Positions 27,404-39,556 of a DNA stretch of 64,000 nucleotides are shown here, in pieces. The position numbers and the translations under genes were made by a program. The first letter of the stretch is position 1. Each line of letters starts with the position of its first letter. Origin of the DNA: JAGOCV01 sp049445855 (GTDB lineage Bacteria; Pseudomonadota; Gammaproteobacteria; Burkholderiales; Burkholderiaceae_C); contig NZ_JBMSDV010000001.1 in the NCBI RefSeq assembly GCF_049445855.1, forward strand, positions 1,116,001 through 1,180,000, in the 5' to 3' direction. The notes under the pieces were generated by a model, which saw only the letters and a program-made list of their open reading frames with translations, was not told where the DNA came from and did no database searches.

Positions 27404-28332
27404 GACACGGTCTCCAGCGCCGGTGGCGTGTCTTCGGCCGACATCACGTCGAGGAACACATCTTCCAGGTCGGCCTTGCGGATTTCCACGTCCTCGGCAT
27501 GCAGTCCGGCTTCGCGCACGGCGACGAGGTACTGCTCGATCTCGCGCGCGTTGTGCGCCGGGAACTGCACGATGCGCCCCGTCACGCGGGCACGCGCGGC
27601 GAGCCCGGCAGGCAACTCGCCGTCTACCTTGAAACGCAGCACGTTGCTGGATGCGGCCTTGAGCAATTCGCTCGTGCGGTCCAGCGCCACCACGCGTCCC
27701 TGCTTGAGCATGGCGATGCGGTTGCACAGCGCTTCGGCCTCTTCGAGATAGTGCGTCGTCAGCAGCACGGTGTGTCCCTGTTTGTTCAGCCGCGCGATGA
27801 ACTGCCACAGCGTCTGGCGCAATTCAACGTCGACACCGGCCGTCGGCTCGTCCAGCACGATGACGGGCGGCCGGTGCACCAGCGCCTGCGCCACCAGCAC
27901 GCGGCGCTTCATGCCACCGGAGAGCTGGCGCATGTTCGCCGTGGCCTTGTCCGCAAGGCCGAGGCTTTGCAGCAATTCATCGATCCATGCGTCGTTGTTG
28001 CGCACGCCGAAATAGCCGGACTGGATGCGCAGCGCCTCGCGGACGTTGAAGAAGGGGTCGAACACCAGCTCCTGCGGCACGACGCCGAGCTTGCGGCGCG
28101 CGTCCGCATAGTCGGCCTGGACGTCGAATCCGTGCACACGCACGGCACCGCCCGTGGCGCGCGTCAGGCCCGCCAGGATGCTGATGAGGGTGGTTTTGCC
28201 CGCGCCGTTGGGACCGAGGAGACCGAAGAATTCGCCCTCTTCGATATCAAAGCTCACGCCATCGAGGGCTTTGAGCGGGCCGCGTGGCGACGGGAACGTC
28301 TTGGAGACAGATTGGAAGGAGATCGCGGGCAT
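27400..28332 (-). CDS. ABC transporter ATP-binding protein (YadG-like)
   Basis: A 310-residue ABC ATPase partner of the downstream permease. Walker A is GPNGAGKTT (40-48), the signature is LSGGMKRRVLVAQALVHRPP and Walker B is VIVLDEPTAGVD. A C-terminal domain of about 80 residues follows, as in the DrrA/CcmA-like subgroup of exporters. The start at 28332 (MPAISFQSVSKTF) agrees with the family. The spacer to mlaB upstream is 91 bases, enough for a promoter, but I found no clear one. Confidence 0.9.
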   Translation of the reverse strand: MPAISFQSVSKTFPSPRGPLKALDGVSFDIEEGEFFGLLGPNGAGKTTLISILAGLTRATGGAVRVHGFDVQADYADARRKLGVVPQELVFDPFFNVREALRIQSGYFGVRNNDAWIDELLQSLGLADKATANMRQLSGGMKRRVLVAQALVHRPPVIVLDEPTAGVDVELRQTLWQFIARLNKQGHTVLLTTHYLEEAEALCNRIAMLKQGRVVALDRTSELLKAASSNVLRFKVDGELPAGLAARARVTGRIVQFPAHNAREIEQYLVAVREAGLHAEDVEIRKADLEDVFLDVMSAEDTPPALETVS

Positions 28333-28423
28333 GGGAACCCGCCATTTTAGGGACTCGGGCTGACGCCTGCTGGGATGGGCCCATCCGCGCCCTTTCGCGA
28401 ACCTGCCCGGTTCGGCTGGAACG

Positions 28424-28696
28424 TCAGGCGGCTGCAGGCAGAAGGCCCGCCACGCCGTACAACCCCGCGAGGCTTCGCAGGCGCTCCGGCAGGCCCGAGA
28501 CCGCAAAAGCCTTGCCGGCCTCGAGCGCCTCACGGCGGGTTTCTAGAAGCACGGCAATGGCCGACGAATCGAACTCCTGCAGCGGCGAGGCATCCACGAC
28601 GACGGTGCCGTCAGCCTCGCGTTGCAGCGCCTGCCGCAACATGCGCGAACAGGCGGTCGCTTCGTCGTGTGTCAGGCAGGCGGGCAGTACCAGCAT
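28424..28696 (-). CDS. mlaB: STAS-domain protein MlaB
   Basis: A 90-residue STAS protein. MlaB binds the MlaF ATPase on the cytoplasmic side of the MlaFEDB complex and is needed for its stability. The motif VVVDASPLQEFDSSAIAVLLE contains the conserved STAS strand and the DSSA turn. The assignment rests on the position after mlaC in an mla cluster as well as on the fold. It starts 35 bases after the mlaC stop. Confidence 0.87.
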   Translation of the reverse strand: MLVLPACLTHDEATACSRMLRQALQREADGTVVVDASPLQEFDSSAIAVLLETRREALEAGKAFAVSGLPERLRSLAGLYGVAGLLPAAA

Positions 28697-28731
28697 GGCG
28701 TCAGACCGTTGGGCTGTTCAGCACTGCTCGT

Positions 28732-29370
28732 TCAGCTCTTCTTGCCGGTGTTGGTCTTGTTGCGCTCGGCCAGCGAAGCGATCAGGCCATCGATGCCCTT
28801 GGCGTTGATTTCCGGGCCGAACTGGCTGCGATAGGTATCGACCAGCCACACACCCAGCACGTTCAGGTTGATGATCTTCCAGCCAGCGCCTTCTCCGGGG
28901 GTCTTCTCGAGGCGGTAGTCGAGCTGGACCGGGTCGCCACGGCCCCGCACTTCCGTGCGCACCACGACTTCCTTGTCGTCGGGCGACATGCGCTGCGGAC
29001 GCATCGCAATGCTCTGGTCGCTCACCTGTGCCAGCGCGCCGGAATACGTGCGCACAAGCAGCGTCTTGAACTCTTCCTGCAGGCGGGTGCGCTGCTCGGG
29101 CGTAGCCTGCCGCCAGGCCGGGCCGACTGCAGAGGCCGTCATGCGCTGGAAATTCACGTTCGGCATGATCTTGCTGTCCACCAGCGTCATGATCTTGGAC
29201 ACATCGCCACCCTGGATGGCCTTGTCGGACTTGATGGTGTCGAGCACCTCGGTGGACAGGCGCTTCACGAGTGCGTCGGGTGCTTCGTCCGCTGCGCGCG
29301 CCATGGAGCCCAGGCCCATCCATGCGGCGAGCGCGATGCCCAGAAGGCTGAAAAAGCGGCGGTTCATCAT
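28732..29370 (-). CDS. mlaC: Periplasmic phospholipid shuttle MlaC
   Basis: MlaC (212 residues) carries phospholipids across the periplasm between MlaA and MlaFEDB. The signal peptide ends at about residue 26 (GSMARA-ADEA). The family core includes VDSKIMPNVNFQRMTASAVGPAW split over two helices, TYSGALAQVSDQ and a terminal GWKIINLNVLGVWLVDTYRS. Two adjacent ATG codons are possible. It is separated from mlaA by 118 bases that contain a perfect palindrome. Confidence 0.94.
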   Translation of the reverse strand: MMNRRFFSLLGIALAAWMGLGSMARAADEAPDALVKRLSTEVLDTIKSDKAIQGGDVSKIMTLVDSKIMPNVNFQRMTASAVGPAWRQATPEQRTRLQEEFKTLLVRTYSGALAQVSDQSIAMRPQRMSPDDKEVVVRTEVRGRGDPVQLDYRLEKTPGEGAGWKIINLNVLGVWLVDTYRSQFGPEINAKGIDGLIASLAERNKTNTGKKS

Positions 29371-29458
29371 CAGAAAATCTCCAGTGGTGCTTTCACACGG
29401 TAAGGCGTTGGAATCCGCGCCATGCAACCGGTTCCCGGAGCACTGGCAACGGATGAAA

Positions 29459-29484
29459 CAGCCTGCAACCCGGGTTGCAGGCTG
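29459..29484. repeat. Perfect 26-base palindrome between mlaA and mlaC
   Basis: The left half CAGCCTGCAACCC (29459-29471) is followed directly by its exact reverse complement (29472-29484). In the mla mRNA this would form a very stable hairpin five bases after the mlaA stop. Only a short TGTTTC follows on the minus strand, so it is a weak terminator candidate, an RNA stabiliser or a protein-binding site. Confidence 0.6.
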
Positions 29485-29488
29485 GCGT

Positions 29489-30241
29489 TCATTCCTGCAG
29501 GGCGCCGTCCGAAGACGAACCCGGCCCGGCGTCCTTCACTTCGGCGCGGCGCAATTGCAGGTAGGCGTCGCGCGTGAAGCTGTATTTGTCGAGCGCGGCC
29601 TCGTCGATGACGGAACCGACGCGCAGGAGGTTGGCACGTGCATTCACGATGCGCAGGGCGCCGGCGCTGTTGCGCGTGGGGATGTGATCGACCTGGTCGA
29701 GCAGATCGCCCTTGAGGTCCACCGGCAGCGCGGCCGTGTCACGCACGGTCGAAGGGCCGAGGATCGGCAGGACCAGATAAGGCCCCGACGGAACGCCCCA
29801 GTAACCCAGCGTCTGACCGAAGTCCTCACGGTGACGCTCGATGCCCAGTTCGGTGGCGACATCCAGGATACCCCCCAGCCCGAAGAGGGTGTTGACGTTC
29901 ACGCGCATGAACGTCTCGGCAGAAGCCTGCCCCTTGAGCTGCAGCACGTTGTTCACGAACGACCAGACATCGCCCAGATTGCCGAAGAAGTTGGTGACGC
30001 CGGTGCGCACCGGCTGCGGCGTCACATTGCGGTAAGCCGTCGCGACAGGCTTGACCACGGCGTCGTCCACGACGTCATTGAAGCGTGCCACACCGCGGTT
30101 GAAGGGTTCGAAGGGATCGCCCGGATGGGGATTCGGGCCCGTCGCGCAGCCCGTGGCCAGCAGCGACAGCGCGAGCGTCATGCCCCCGATCCGGCGGCGC
30201 CCTGAGGTTCGTTCGATTTCCAGATACTGTTTCATCGTCAT
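29489..30241 (-). CDS. mlaA: Outer-membrane lipoprotein MlaA (VacJ)
   Basis: MlaA (250 residues) removes mislocalised phospholipids from the outer leaflet of the outer membrane and passes them to MlaC. A lipobox LLATGC places the lipidated cysteine at 32. The family core is DPFEPFNRGVARFNDVVD, FFGNLGDVWSFVNNVLQLKG and LGYWGVPSGPYLVLPILGPS. The start overlaps the mlaD stop by four bases; starts at residues 3 or 21 are also possible. Confidence 0.95.
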   Translation of the reverse strand: MTMKQYLEIERTSGRRRIGGMTLALSLLATGCATGPNPHPGDPFEPFNRGVARFNDVVDDAVVKPVATAYRNVTPQPVRTGVTNFFGNLGDVWSFVNNVLQLKGQASAETFMRVNVNTLFGLGGILDVATELGIERHREDFGQTLGYWGVPSGPYLVLPILGPSTVRDTAALPVDLKGDLLDQVDHIPTRNSAGALRIVNARANLLRVGSVIDEAALDKYSFTRDAYLQLRRAEVKDAGPGSSSDGALQE

Positions 30242-30726
30242 TTCTTGTTGTTCGCTCCCTGCGGGGTGCTTCCATCAGCCGCCTTGCTGTAGAGGAACTG
30301 GCTGATCAGGTTTTCGAGCACCACGGCCGACTGCGTGCTGCCAATGGTATCGCCAGCGGCAAGGTTCTGCTCTTCGGCGCCCGCTTCGACCCCGATGTAC
30401 TGCTCTCCCAGCAAACCACTCGTGAGGATCTTCACCGAGCTGTCCTTGGGAAAAGCGTAACGGGTTTCCAGGGCCAGCGTGACACGCGCCTGGAAGGATT
30501 TGTCATCGAACGTGATGGATTCCACACGGCCCACCACGACGCCTGCGCTTTTCACTGCAGCCTTCGGCTTGAGCCCGCCGATGTTGTCGAACTTGGCGGT
30601 CACGCGGTAGGTCTGCTGGAAACTCAGGTTCAGCAAATTCGCCGCCTGGAGCGACAGGAACAGCACCGCCACGCCGCCGATGAGCACGAACAGGCCGACC
30701 CAGAAATCATTCTTCGAGCGTTGCAT
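30238..30726 (-). CDS. mlaD: MCE-domain protein MlaD
   Basis: MlaD (162 residues) is an inner-membrane-anchored MCE protein that forms the hexameric ring of MlaFEDB. One N-terminal membrane helix (VGLFVLIGGVAVLFLSLQAA) is followed by the MCE domain, with FDNIGGLKPKAAVKSAGVVV and SSVKILTSGLLGEQYIGVEA. The tail is short. It follows mlaE by 15 bases and overlaps mlaA by four. Confidence 0.95.
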   Translation of the reverse strand: MQRSKNDFWVGLFVLIGGVAVLFLSLQAANLLNLSFQQTYRVTAKFDNIGGLKPKAAVKSAGVVVGRVESITFDDKSFQARVTLALETRYAFPKDSSVKILTSGLLGEQYIGVEAGAEEQNLAAGDTIGSTQSAVVLENLISQFLYSKAADGSTPQGANNKK

Positions 30727-30741
30727 TCACACTCTCCTTCT

Positions 30742-31524
30742 TCAAATGCTGAACATCATTGCCGTGAGCATGAAGTCCAGACCCAGAACCGACAGCGACG
30801 CCACCACCACGGTGCGCGTCGTCGCACGCGAGACGCCTTCCGGCGTCGGCATCGCCACATAACCCTGCAGCAGCGCGATGAAAGTCACGGCCACGCCGAA
30901 TATCAGGCTTTTCAGCGCACCGTTGCCGACGTCGGAAAACACGTCCACCCCGCTTTGCATCTGGCCCCAGAACGAACCGGCATCGATGCCGATCAACACC
31001 ACGCCCACGAACCAGCACCCACCGATGGCGACGGCACTGAACACGGCCGCCAGCAGTGGCATGGTGATCACGCCGGCCCAGAATCGCGGCGCGAGGATCC
31101 GGCGGACGGGATCGACCGCCATCATCTCCATAGCCGACAGCTGCTCGCCGGCCTTCATCAGGCCGACTTCAGCGGTGAGCGATGTTCCGGCGCGCCCTGC
31201 AAACAGCAACCCGGTCAATACCGGCCCCAGTTCGCGCACGAGCGCCAGGTTGACCGACAGGCCCAGCGCATCCGTCGAACCGAAGCGCAGCAGCACGTAA
31301 TAGAACTGCAACCCCAGCACGAAGCCGACGAACAGGCCGGACACCGCGATGATGCCCAGCGAATAGTTGCCCAGGAAATGGATCTGGTCTCGAACCAGCC
31401 CGAAACGGCGGAAAACCGGACCCGCCATGAGCAACAGTTGCCAGAACAGGCGGGCTCCCATGCCCAGATCGCCCAGCCACTGACGGGTCGCAAGACCGAC
31501 GTCCGACGGCTTGTACCAACTCAT
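30742..31524 (-). CDS. mlaE: Phospholipid transport permease MlaE
   Basis: MlaE (260 residues) is the permease of the MlaFEDB transporter, with five or six membrane segments. Family marks are LALVRELGPVLTGLLFAGRAG and MEMMAVDPVRRILAPRFWAG. The start overlaps the mlaF stop by four bases, so ATPase and permease are translated in a coupled way. Confidence 0.95.
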   Translation of the reverse strand: MSWYKPSDVGLATRQWLGDLGMGARLFWQLLLMAGPVFRRFGLVRDQIHFLGNYSLGIIAVSGLFVGFVLGLQFYYVLLRFGSTDALGLSVNLALVRELGPVLTGLLFAGRAGTSLTAEVGLMKAGEQLSAMEMMAVDPVRRILAPRFWAGVITMPLLAAVFSAVAIGGCWFVGVVLIGIDAGSFWGQMQSGVDVFSDVGNGALKSLIFGVAVTFIALLQGYVAMPTPEGVSRATTRTVVVASLSVLGLDFMLTAMMFSI

Positions 31525-32363
31525 GCCGGACCTCCGGACGAACCAGGCGGAAGCAACCCGCCACCGAAATCTTCGTCGATCCCGGGGCCGGGGTAGTGGA
31601 ATTTCACCGGGCCTTGCGCTTCGGCGTTCACGAACTGCCGCACGAGCGGGTCCTGACTTTCACGCACCTCCGAAGGTGTGCCCTGCGCTGCAATCTTCCC
31701 GTTCGCCAGGACGATGACCTGGTCGGCAATGTGGAAGGTCTCTTCAAGATCATGCGACACGACGATGCTGGTGAGACCCATGGCATCGTTGAGCTGGCGG
31801 ATGAGCCGGGCCGCAGTTCCGAGCGAAATCGGATCGAGACCGGCGAACGGCTCGTCGTACATCACGAGATCCGGATCCAGCGCGATCGCGCGGGCAAGCG
31901 CGATCCGCCTCGCCATGCCACCGGACACCTCCGAAGGCATGAGGTCGCGCGCGCCACGCAGGCCGACCGCATCGAGCTTCATGAGCACGATGTCGCGCAC
32001 CAGCGATTCCGACAAGCTCGTGTGCTCGCGCAGCGGAAAGGCCACGTTGTCGAACACACTCAGATCCGTGAACAGCGCGCCGAACTGGAACAGCATGCCC
32101 ATGCGCCGCCGCGCAGCGTAGAGCGCGTTCGCGTCCATGCGGCCGATGTCATGCCCGTCGAACAGGACCTCGCCCGACTGGGCTCTCACCTGCCCGCCGA
32201 TCAGCCGCAACACGGTGGTCTTGCCGCCGCCGGACGCGCCCATGAGCGCCGTCACCTTGCCGCGTGGAATGCTCAGGTCGATTCCATCAAGAATGACGCG
32301 TTCGCCGTACCCGAAGGTCAGGCGGCGCAATTCGATGAACAGAGGTGATTCGACTGGATCCAT
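31521..32363 (-). CDS. mlaF: Phospholipid transport ATPase MlaF
   Basis: MlaF (280 residues) is the ABC ATPase of MlaFEDB. Walker A is GASGGGKTT (42-50), the signature is VSGGMARRIALARAIAL and Walker B is LVMYDEPFAGLDP. The C-terminal tail (PGPGIDEDFGGG) is longer than the ABC core. The ATG is preceded directly by the U-tract of the gltBD terminator, with no Shine-Dalgarno and no other start codon in frame back to the gltD stop. Confidence 0.93.
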   Translation of the reverse strand: MDPVESPLFIELRRLTFGYGERVILDGIDLSIPRGKVTALMGASGGGKTTVLRLIGGQVRAQSGEVLFDGHDIGRMDANALYAARRRMGMLFQFGALFTDLSVFDNVAFPLREHTSLSESLVRDIVLMKLDAVGLRGARDLMPSEVSGGMARRIALARAIALDPDLVMYDEPFAGLDPISLGTAARLIRQLNDAMGLTSIVVSHDLEETFHIADQVIVLANGKIAAQGTPSEVRESQDPLVRQFVNAEAQGPVKFHYPGPGIDEDFGGGLLPPGSSGGPA

Positions 32364-32364
32364 G

Positions 32365-32393
32365 AAAAAATAAAGCCGGAACGCGTCCGGCTT
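32365..32393 (-). terminator. Intrinsic terminator of gltBD abutting mlaF
   Basis: On the minus strand an 8-bp stem (AAGCCGGA/TCCGGCTT, 32373-32380 with 32386-32393) with a 5-base loop is followed by TATTTTTT, which ends two bases before the mlaF ATG. It is 28 bases after the gltD stop. Confidence 0.85.
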
Positions 32394-32420
32394 CTGAATG
32401 ATAAAGGATGCAACAGCCGG

Positions 32421-33887
32421 TCAACGCGGCAAGTCGCTGTACCCCATCAGGTACTCGTCGACTGCGCGTGCGGCCTGCCGGCCCTCCCGGATGGCCCAGA
32501 CGACCAGCGATTGTCCGCGTCGCATATCGCCCGCAGCAAACACTTTCGGAACATTCGTAGCGTAACCACCCGTAAATTCTGTAGAAGCCTTGGCGTTGCC
32601 ACGGCCATCCTTCTCGACCGCGAAGCCGTCGAGGATGGTCGCGACGGGGCTCACGAAGCCCATGGCCAGCAGGACGAGGTCAGCCTTATAGGTCTTCTCG
32701 GTTCCGGGGACCTCGACAAACTTGCCTTCCTTGAATTCCACCTGCACGGTCTTGAGGCCAGTGACCTTGCCCTTCTCGCCCATGAACTCCTTGGTCGAAA
32801 TGGCGAATTCACGGTCGCAACCTTCTTCATGGCTCGAGCTGGTCCGCAGTTTGTACGGCCAGTAAGGCCAGGTCAGCGGGCGGTTCTCTTCTTCCGGCGG
32901 CATGGCCATCAGTTCGAACTGCGTCACGCTCGCCGCGCCATGGCGATTGCTGGTGCCCACGCAGTCGGAACCGGTGTCGCCGCCGCCGATCACGATGACG
33001 TGCTTGCCATCGGCACGCAACTGCCCCTTGAGCTTGTCGCCCGCATTCACCTTGTTCTGCTGCGGCAGGAACTCCATCGCGAAGTGGATGCCGTCCAGAT
33101 CACGGCCGGGAGCAGGCAGATCACGCGACTGCTCGGCGCCGCCGGTCAGCAGCACCGCATCGAAATCCTTCTGGAGCTGCTCAGGCGTGATGCTTTCTTT
33201 GGCCCAGTTGGTGACCTTGGAACCCTCGGGCAGTTTGCCGATCATCACGCCGGTGCGAATGGTCACGCCTTCTGCAGTCATCTGTTCGGCACGGCGGTCG
33301 ATGTGCGACTTCTCCATCTTGAAGTCGGGAATGCCGTAGCGCAGCAGTCCGCCGATGCGGTCGTTCTTCTCGAACAGTGTGACGTCGTGACCGGCGCGCG
33401 CGAGTTGCTGCGCCGCCGCCATGCCAGCCGGGCCCGCGCCGACGACGGCGACCTTCTTGCCCGTCTTGTGCTTCGCAGGGCGGGCAGTGACCCAACCCTC
33501 TTCCCAGGCGCGGTCGATGATGGCGTGTTCGATCGACTTGATGCCGACCGCGTCGTCGTTCACGTTCAGCACGCATGCCGCTTCGCAAGGCGCGGGGCAG
33601 ATGCGACCGGTGAATTCCGGGAAGTTGTTGGTGCTGTGCAGCACTTCGATGGCGCTCTTCCAGTCCTGGCGATAGACCAGGTCGTTGAAGTCCGGAATGA
33701 TGTTGTTGACCGGGCAACCGTTGTTGCAGAACGGCGTGCCGCAGTCCATGCAGCGCGCACCCTGCACCTTGGCCTGCGCGTCGTCCAGGCCGATGACGAA
33801 TTCCTTGTAGTGCTTGAGGCGCTCGGCGACGGGCTTGTAGCCCTCCTCGATGCGCTCGTGCTCCATGAAGCCGGTGATCTTTCCCAT
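32421..33887 (-). CDS. gltD: Glutamate synthase small subunit GltD
   Basis: GltD (488 residues) is the NADPH-binding flavoprotein subunit of glutamate synthase. The N-terminal cysteine region CMDCGTPFCNNGCPVNN carries Fe-S ligands that sit at the subunit interface. An FAD site VAVVGAGPAGMAAAQQLARAG and an NADPH site VIVIGGGDTGSDCVG follow. The C-terminal FAD segment KVFAAGDMRRGQSLVVWAIR is intact. It lies 57 bases after gltB. Confidence 0.97.
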   Translation of the reverse strand: MGKITGFMEHERIEEGYKPVAERLKHYKEFVIGLDDAQAKVQGARCMDCGTPFCNNGCPVNNIIPDFNDLVYRQDWKSAIEVLHSTNNFPEFTGRICPAPCEAACVLNVNDDAVGIKSIEHAIIDRAWEEGWVTARPAKHKTGKKVAVVGAGPAGMAAAQQLARAGHDVTLFEKNDRIGGLLRYGIPDFKMEKSHIDRRAEQMTAEGVTIRTGVMIGKLPEGSKVTNWAKESITPEQLQKDFDAVLLTGGAEQSRDLPAPGRDLDGIHFAMEFLPQQNKVNAGDKLKGQLRADGKHVIVIGGGDTGSDCVGTSNRHGAASVTQFELMAMPPEEENRPLTWPYWPYKLRTSSSHEEGCDREFAISTKEFMGEKGKVTGLKTVQVEFKEGKFVEVPGTEKTYKADLVLLAMGFVSPVATILDGFAVEKDGRGNAKASTEFTGGYATNVPKVFAAGDMRRGQSLVVWAIREGRQAARAVDEYLMGYSDLPR

Positions 33888-33944
33888 CGTGTTCTCGCTC
33901 TAGTTGTTTCAGTCGCGGGCGGTGGCTGCGGGGCGCGCAGCGCC

Positions 33945-38711
<4,767 letters not shown>

Positions 38712-38746
38712 GGGGCGCACTCCTTAGGGTTTTCGCGGGGATACGA

Positions 38747-38775
38747 AGCATAGACCTTTGCAACAACAATGCCAA
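38747..38775 (-). promoter_or_regulatory. Predicted sigma70 promoter of gltBD
   Basis: On the minus strand TTGGCA (38770-38775) and TATGCT (38747-38752) are 17 bases apart and match the -35 and -10 consensus at five and four of six positions. The gltB ATG is 36 bases downstream of the -10. The RAYT element begins 11 bases upstream of the -35. Confidence 0.6.
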
Positions 38776-38786
38776 GATTTTTAATT

Positions 38787-38804
38787 GGGGTCAGATTCCA
38801 ATTA
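38787..38804 (+). repeat. Left inverted repeat of the RAYT element
   Basis: GGGGTCAGATTCCAATTA, an exact reverse complement of the copy at 39563-39580. It overlaps a second, inner inverted repeat. Confidence 0.9.
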
Positions 38805-38836
38805 ATTCCCGATTGATTTCATCGATGATTAATTGG
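38798..38836. repeat. REP-like inner hairpin downstream of the RAYT gene
   Basis: CCAATTAAT (38798-38806) and ATTAATTGG (38828-38836) form a 9-bp inverted repeat with a 21-base loop, eight bases after the transposase stop. A GGGGACATATC motif follows. It could be the hairpin recognised by the transposase. Confidence 0.5.
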
Positions 38837-38843
38837 GGACATA

Positions 38844-39533
38844 TCAAATGGAAGACGAAGGACGGCCGGCGCGCGTCTTGGTGACGCGACGGTCGGTCAG
38901 CTTCTGCAGGTTGTCGGTGAATTGCGCATCGCCAAGGGCCCAGCCTTGCAGGGTCGACTGCGTCAAAGCCTCCTGCTGCGATGCGGGAACGCCGGCCGCG
39001 ACCATCGCGGCATACGCCGCCTCGCGCGCAAACGGCGTGTTCCCCATTTCCCAATAGAGCGCAGGCGGCGTGACGATCCTGTCCGGGCGCAGGCCGACGT
39101 AATGGCCGTGGCTCGACCAGCCGTAGTCAGCCGCGCTGGCCGCGATGCCGGCACGGACCGGGTTGAGATCGATGTAGGCCAGGCACGCCAGCAGATAGGT
39201 TTCGGACTGGATGATGGTGGACTTGTAGCGCCCTTCCCACAGCGTGCCCGACCGTTGATTCCGGTCGTTGAAATACCGCACATAGCGCCGCCCGAGGGAC
39301 TGCATCATTTTGGGCAGCCCTTGCGCGGTGCGTGGCGTGGCCAGCAGATGGAAATGGTTGTCCATCAACACGTAAGCGTGGATGGCGACCTGATGGGCCG
39401 CGGCGTGCTCGCCGAGCAGGGAAAGGAAGAATTCGCGGTCGCCGCGCGACAGGAAGACCGGTTGCCGGTTGTTGCCACGCTGGATCACATGGTGCGGGTA
39501 ATCCGGCAGTGTGAGTCGCGGGAGTCGGGCCAT
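38844..39533 (-). CDS. REP-associated tyrosine transposase (Y1_Tnp / IS200-like)
   Basis: A 229-residue Y1 HUH transposase. The HUH pair is H60 and H62 in VLMDNHFHLLATP. The catalytic tyrosine should be Y113 or Y120 in TYLLACLAYIDLNPVRAG, and the N-terminal PRLTLPDYPHHVIQRGNNRQ is a RAYT signature. The frame is intact and all motifs are present, so it may be active. The length is near the RAYT norm. The basic C-terminus ends close to the REP-like hairpin. Confidence 0.9.
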   Translation of the reverse strand: MARLPRLTLPDYPHHVIQRGNNRQPVFLSRGDREFFLSLLGEHAAAHQVAIHAYVLMDNHFHLLATPRTAQGLPKMMQSLGRRYVRYFNDRNQRSGTLWEGRYKSTIIQSETYLLACLAYIDLNPVRAGIAASAADYGWSSHGHYVGLRPDRIVTPPALYWEMGNTPFAREAAYAAMVAAGVPASQQEALTQSTLQGWALGDAQFTDNLQKLTDRRVTKTRAGRPSSSI

Positions 39534-39556
39534 GAGGAGCGGTCAGGAAGGAACGC

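Noticed and set aside
26648..27808. N-terminal extension of the ABC-2 permease into the ATPase gene
   Set aside because: The extension is shadow sequence of the ATPase. The ATG at 27403 gives the family N-terminus and a four-base overlap.
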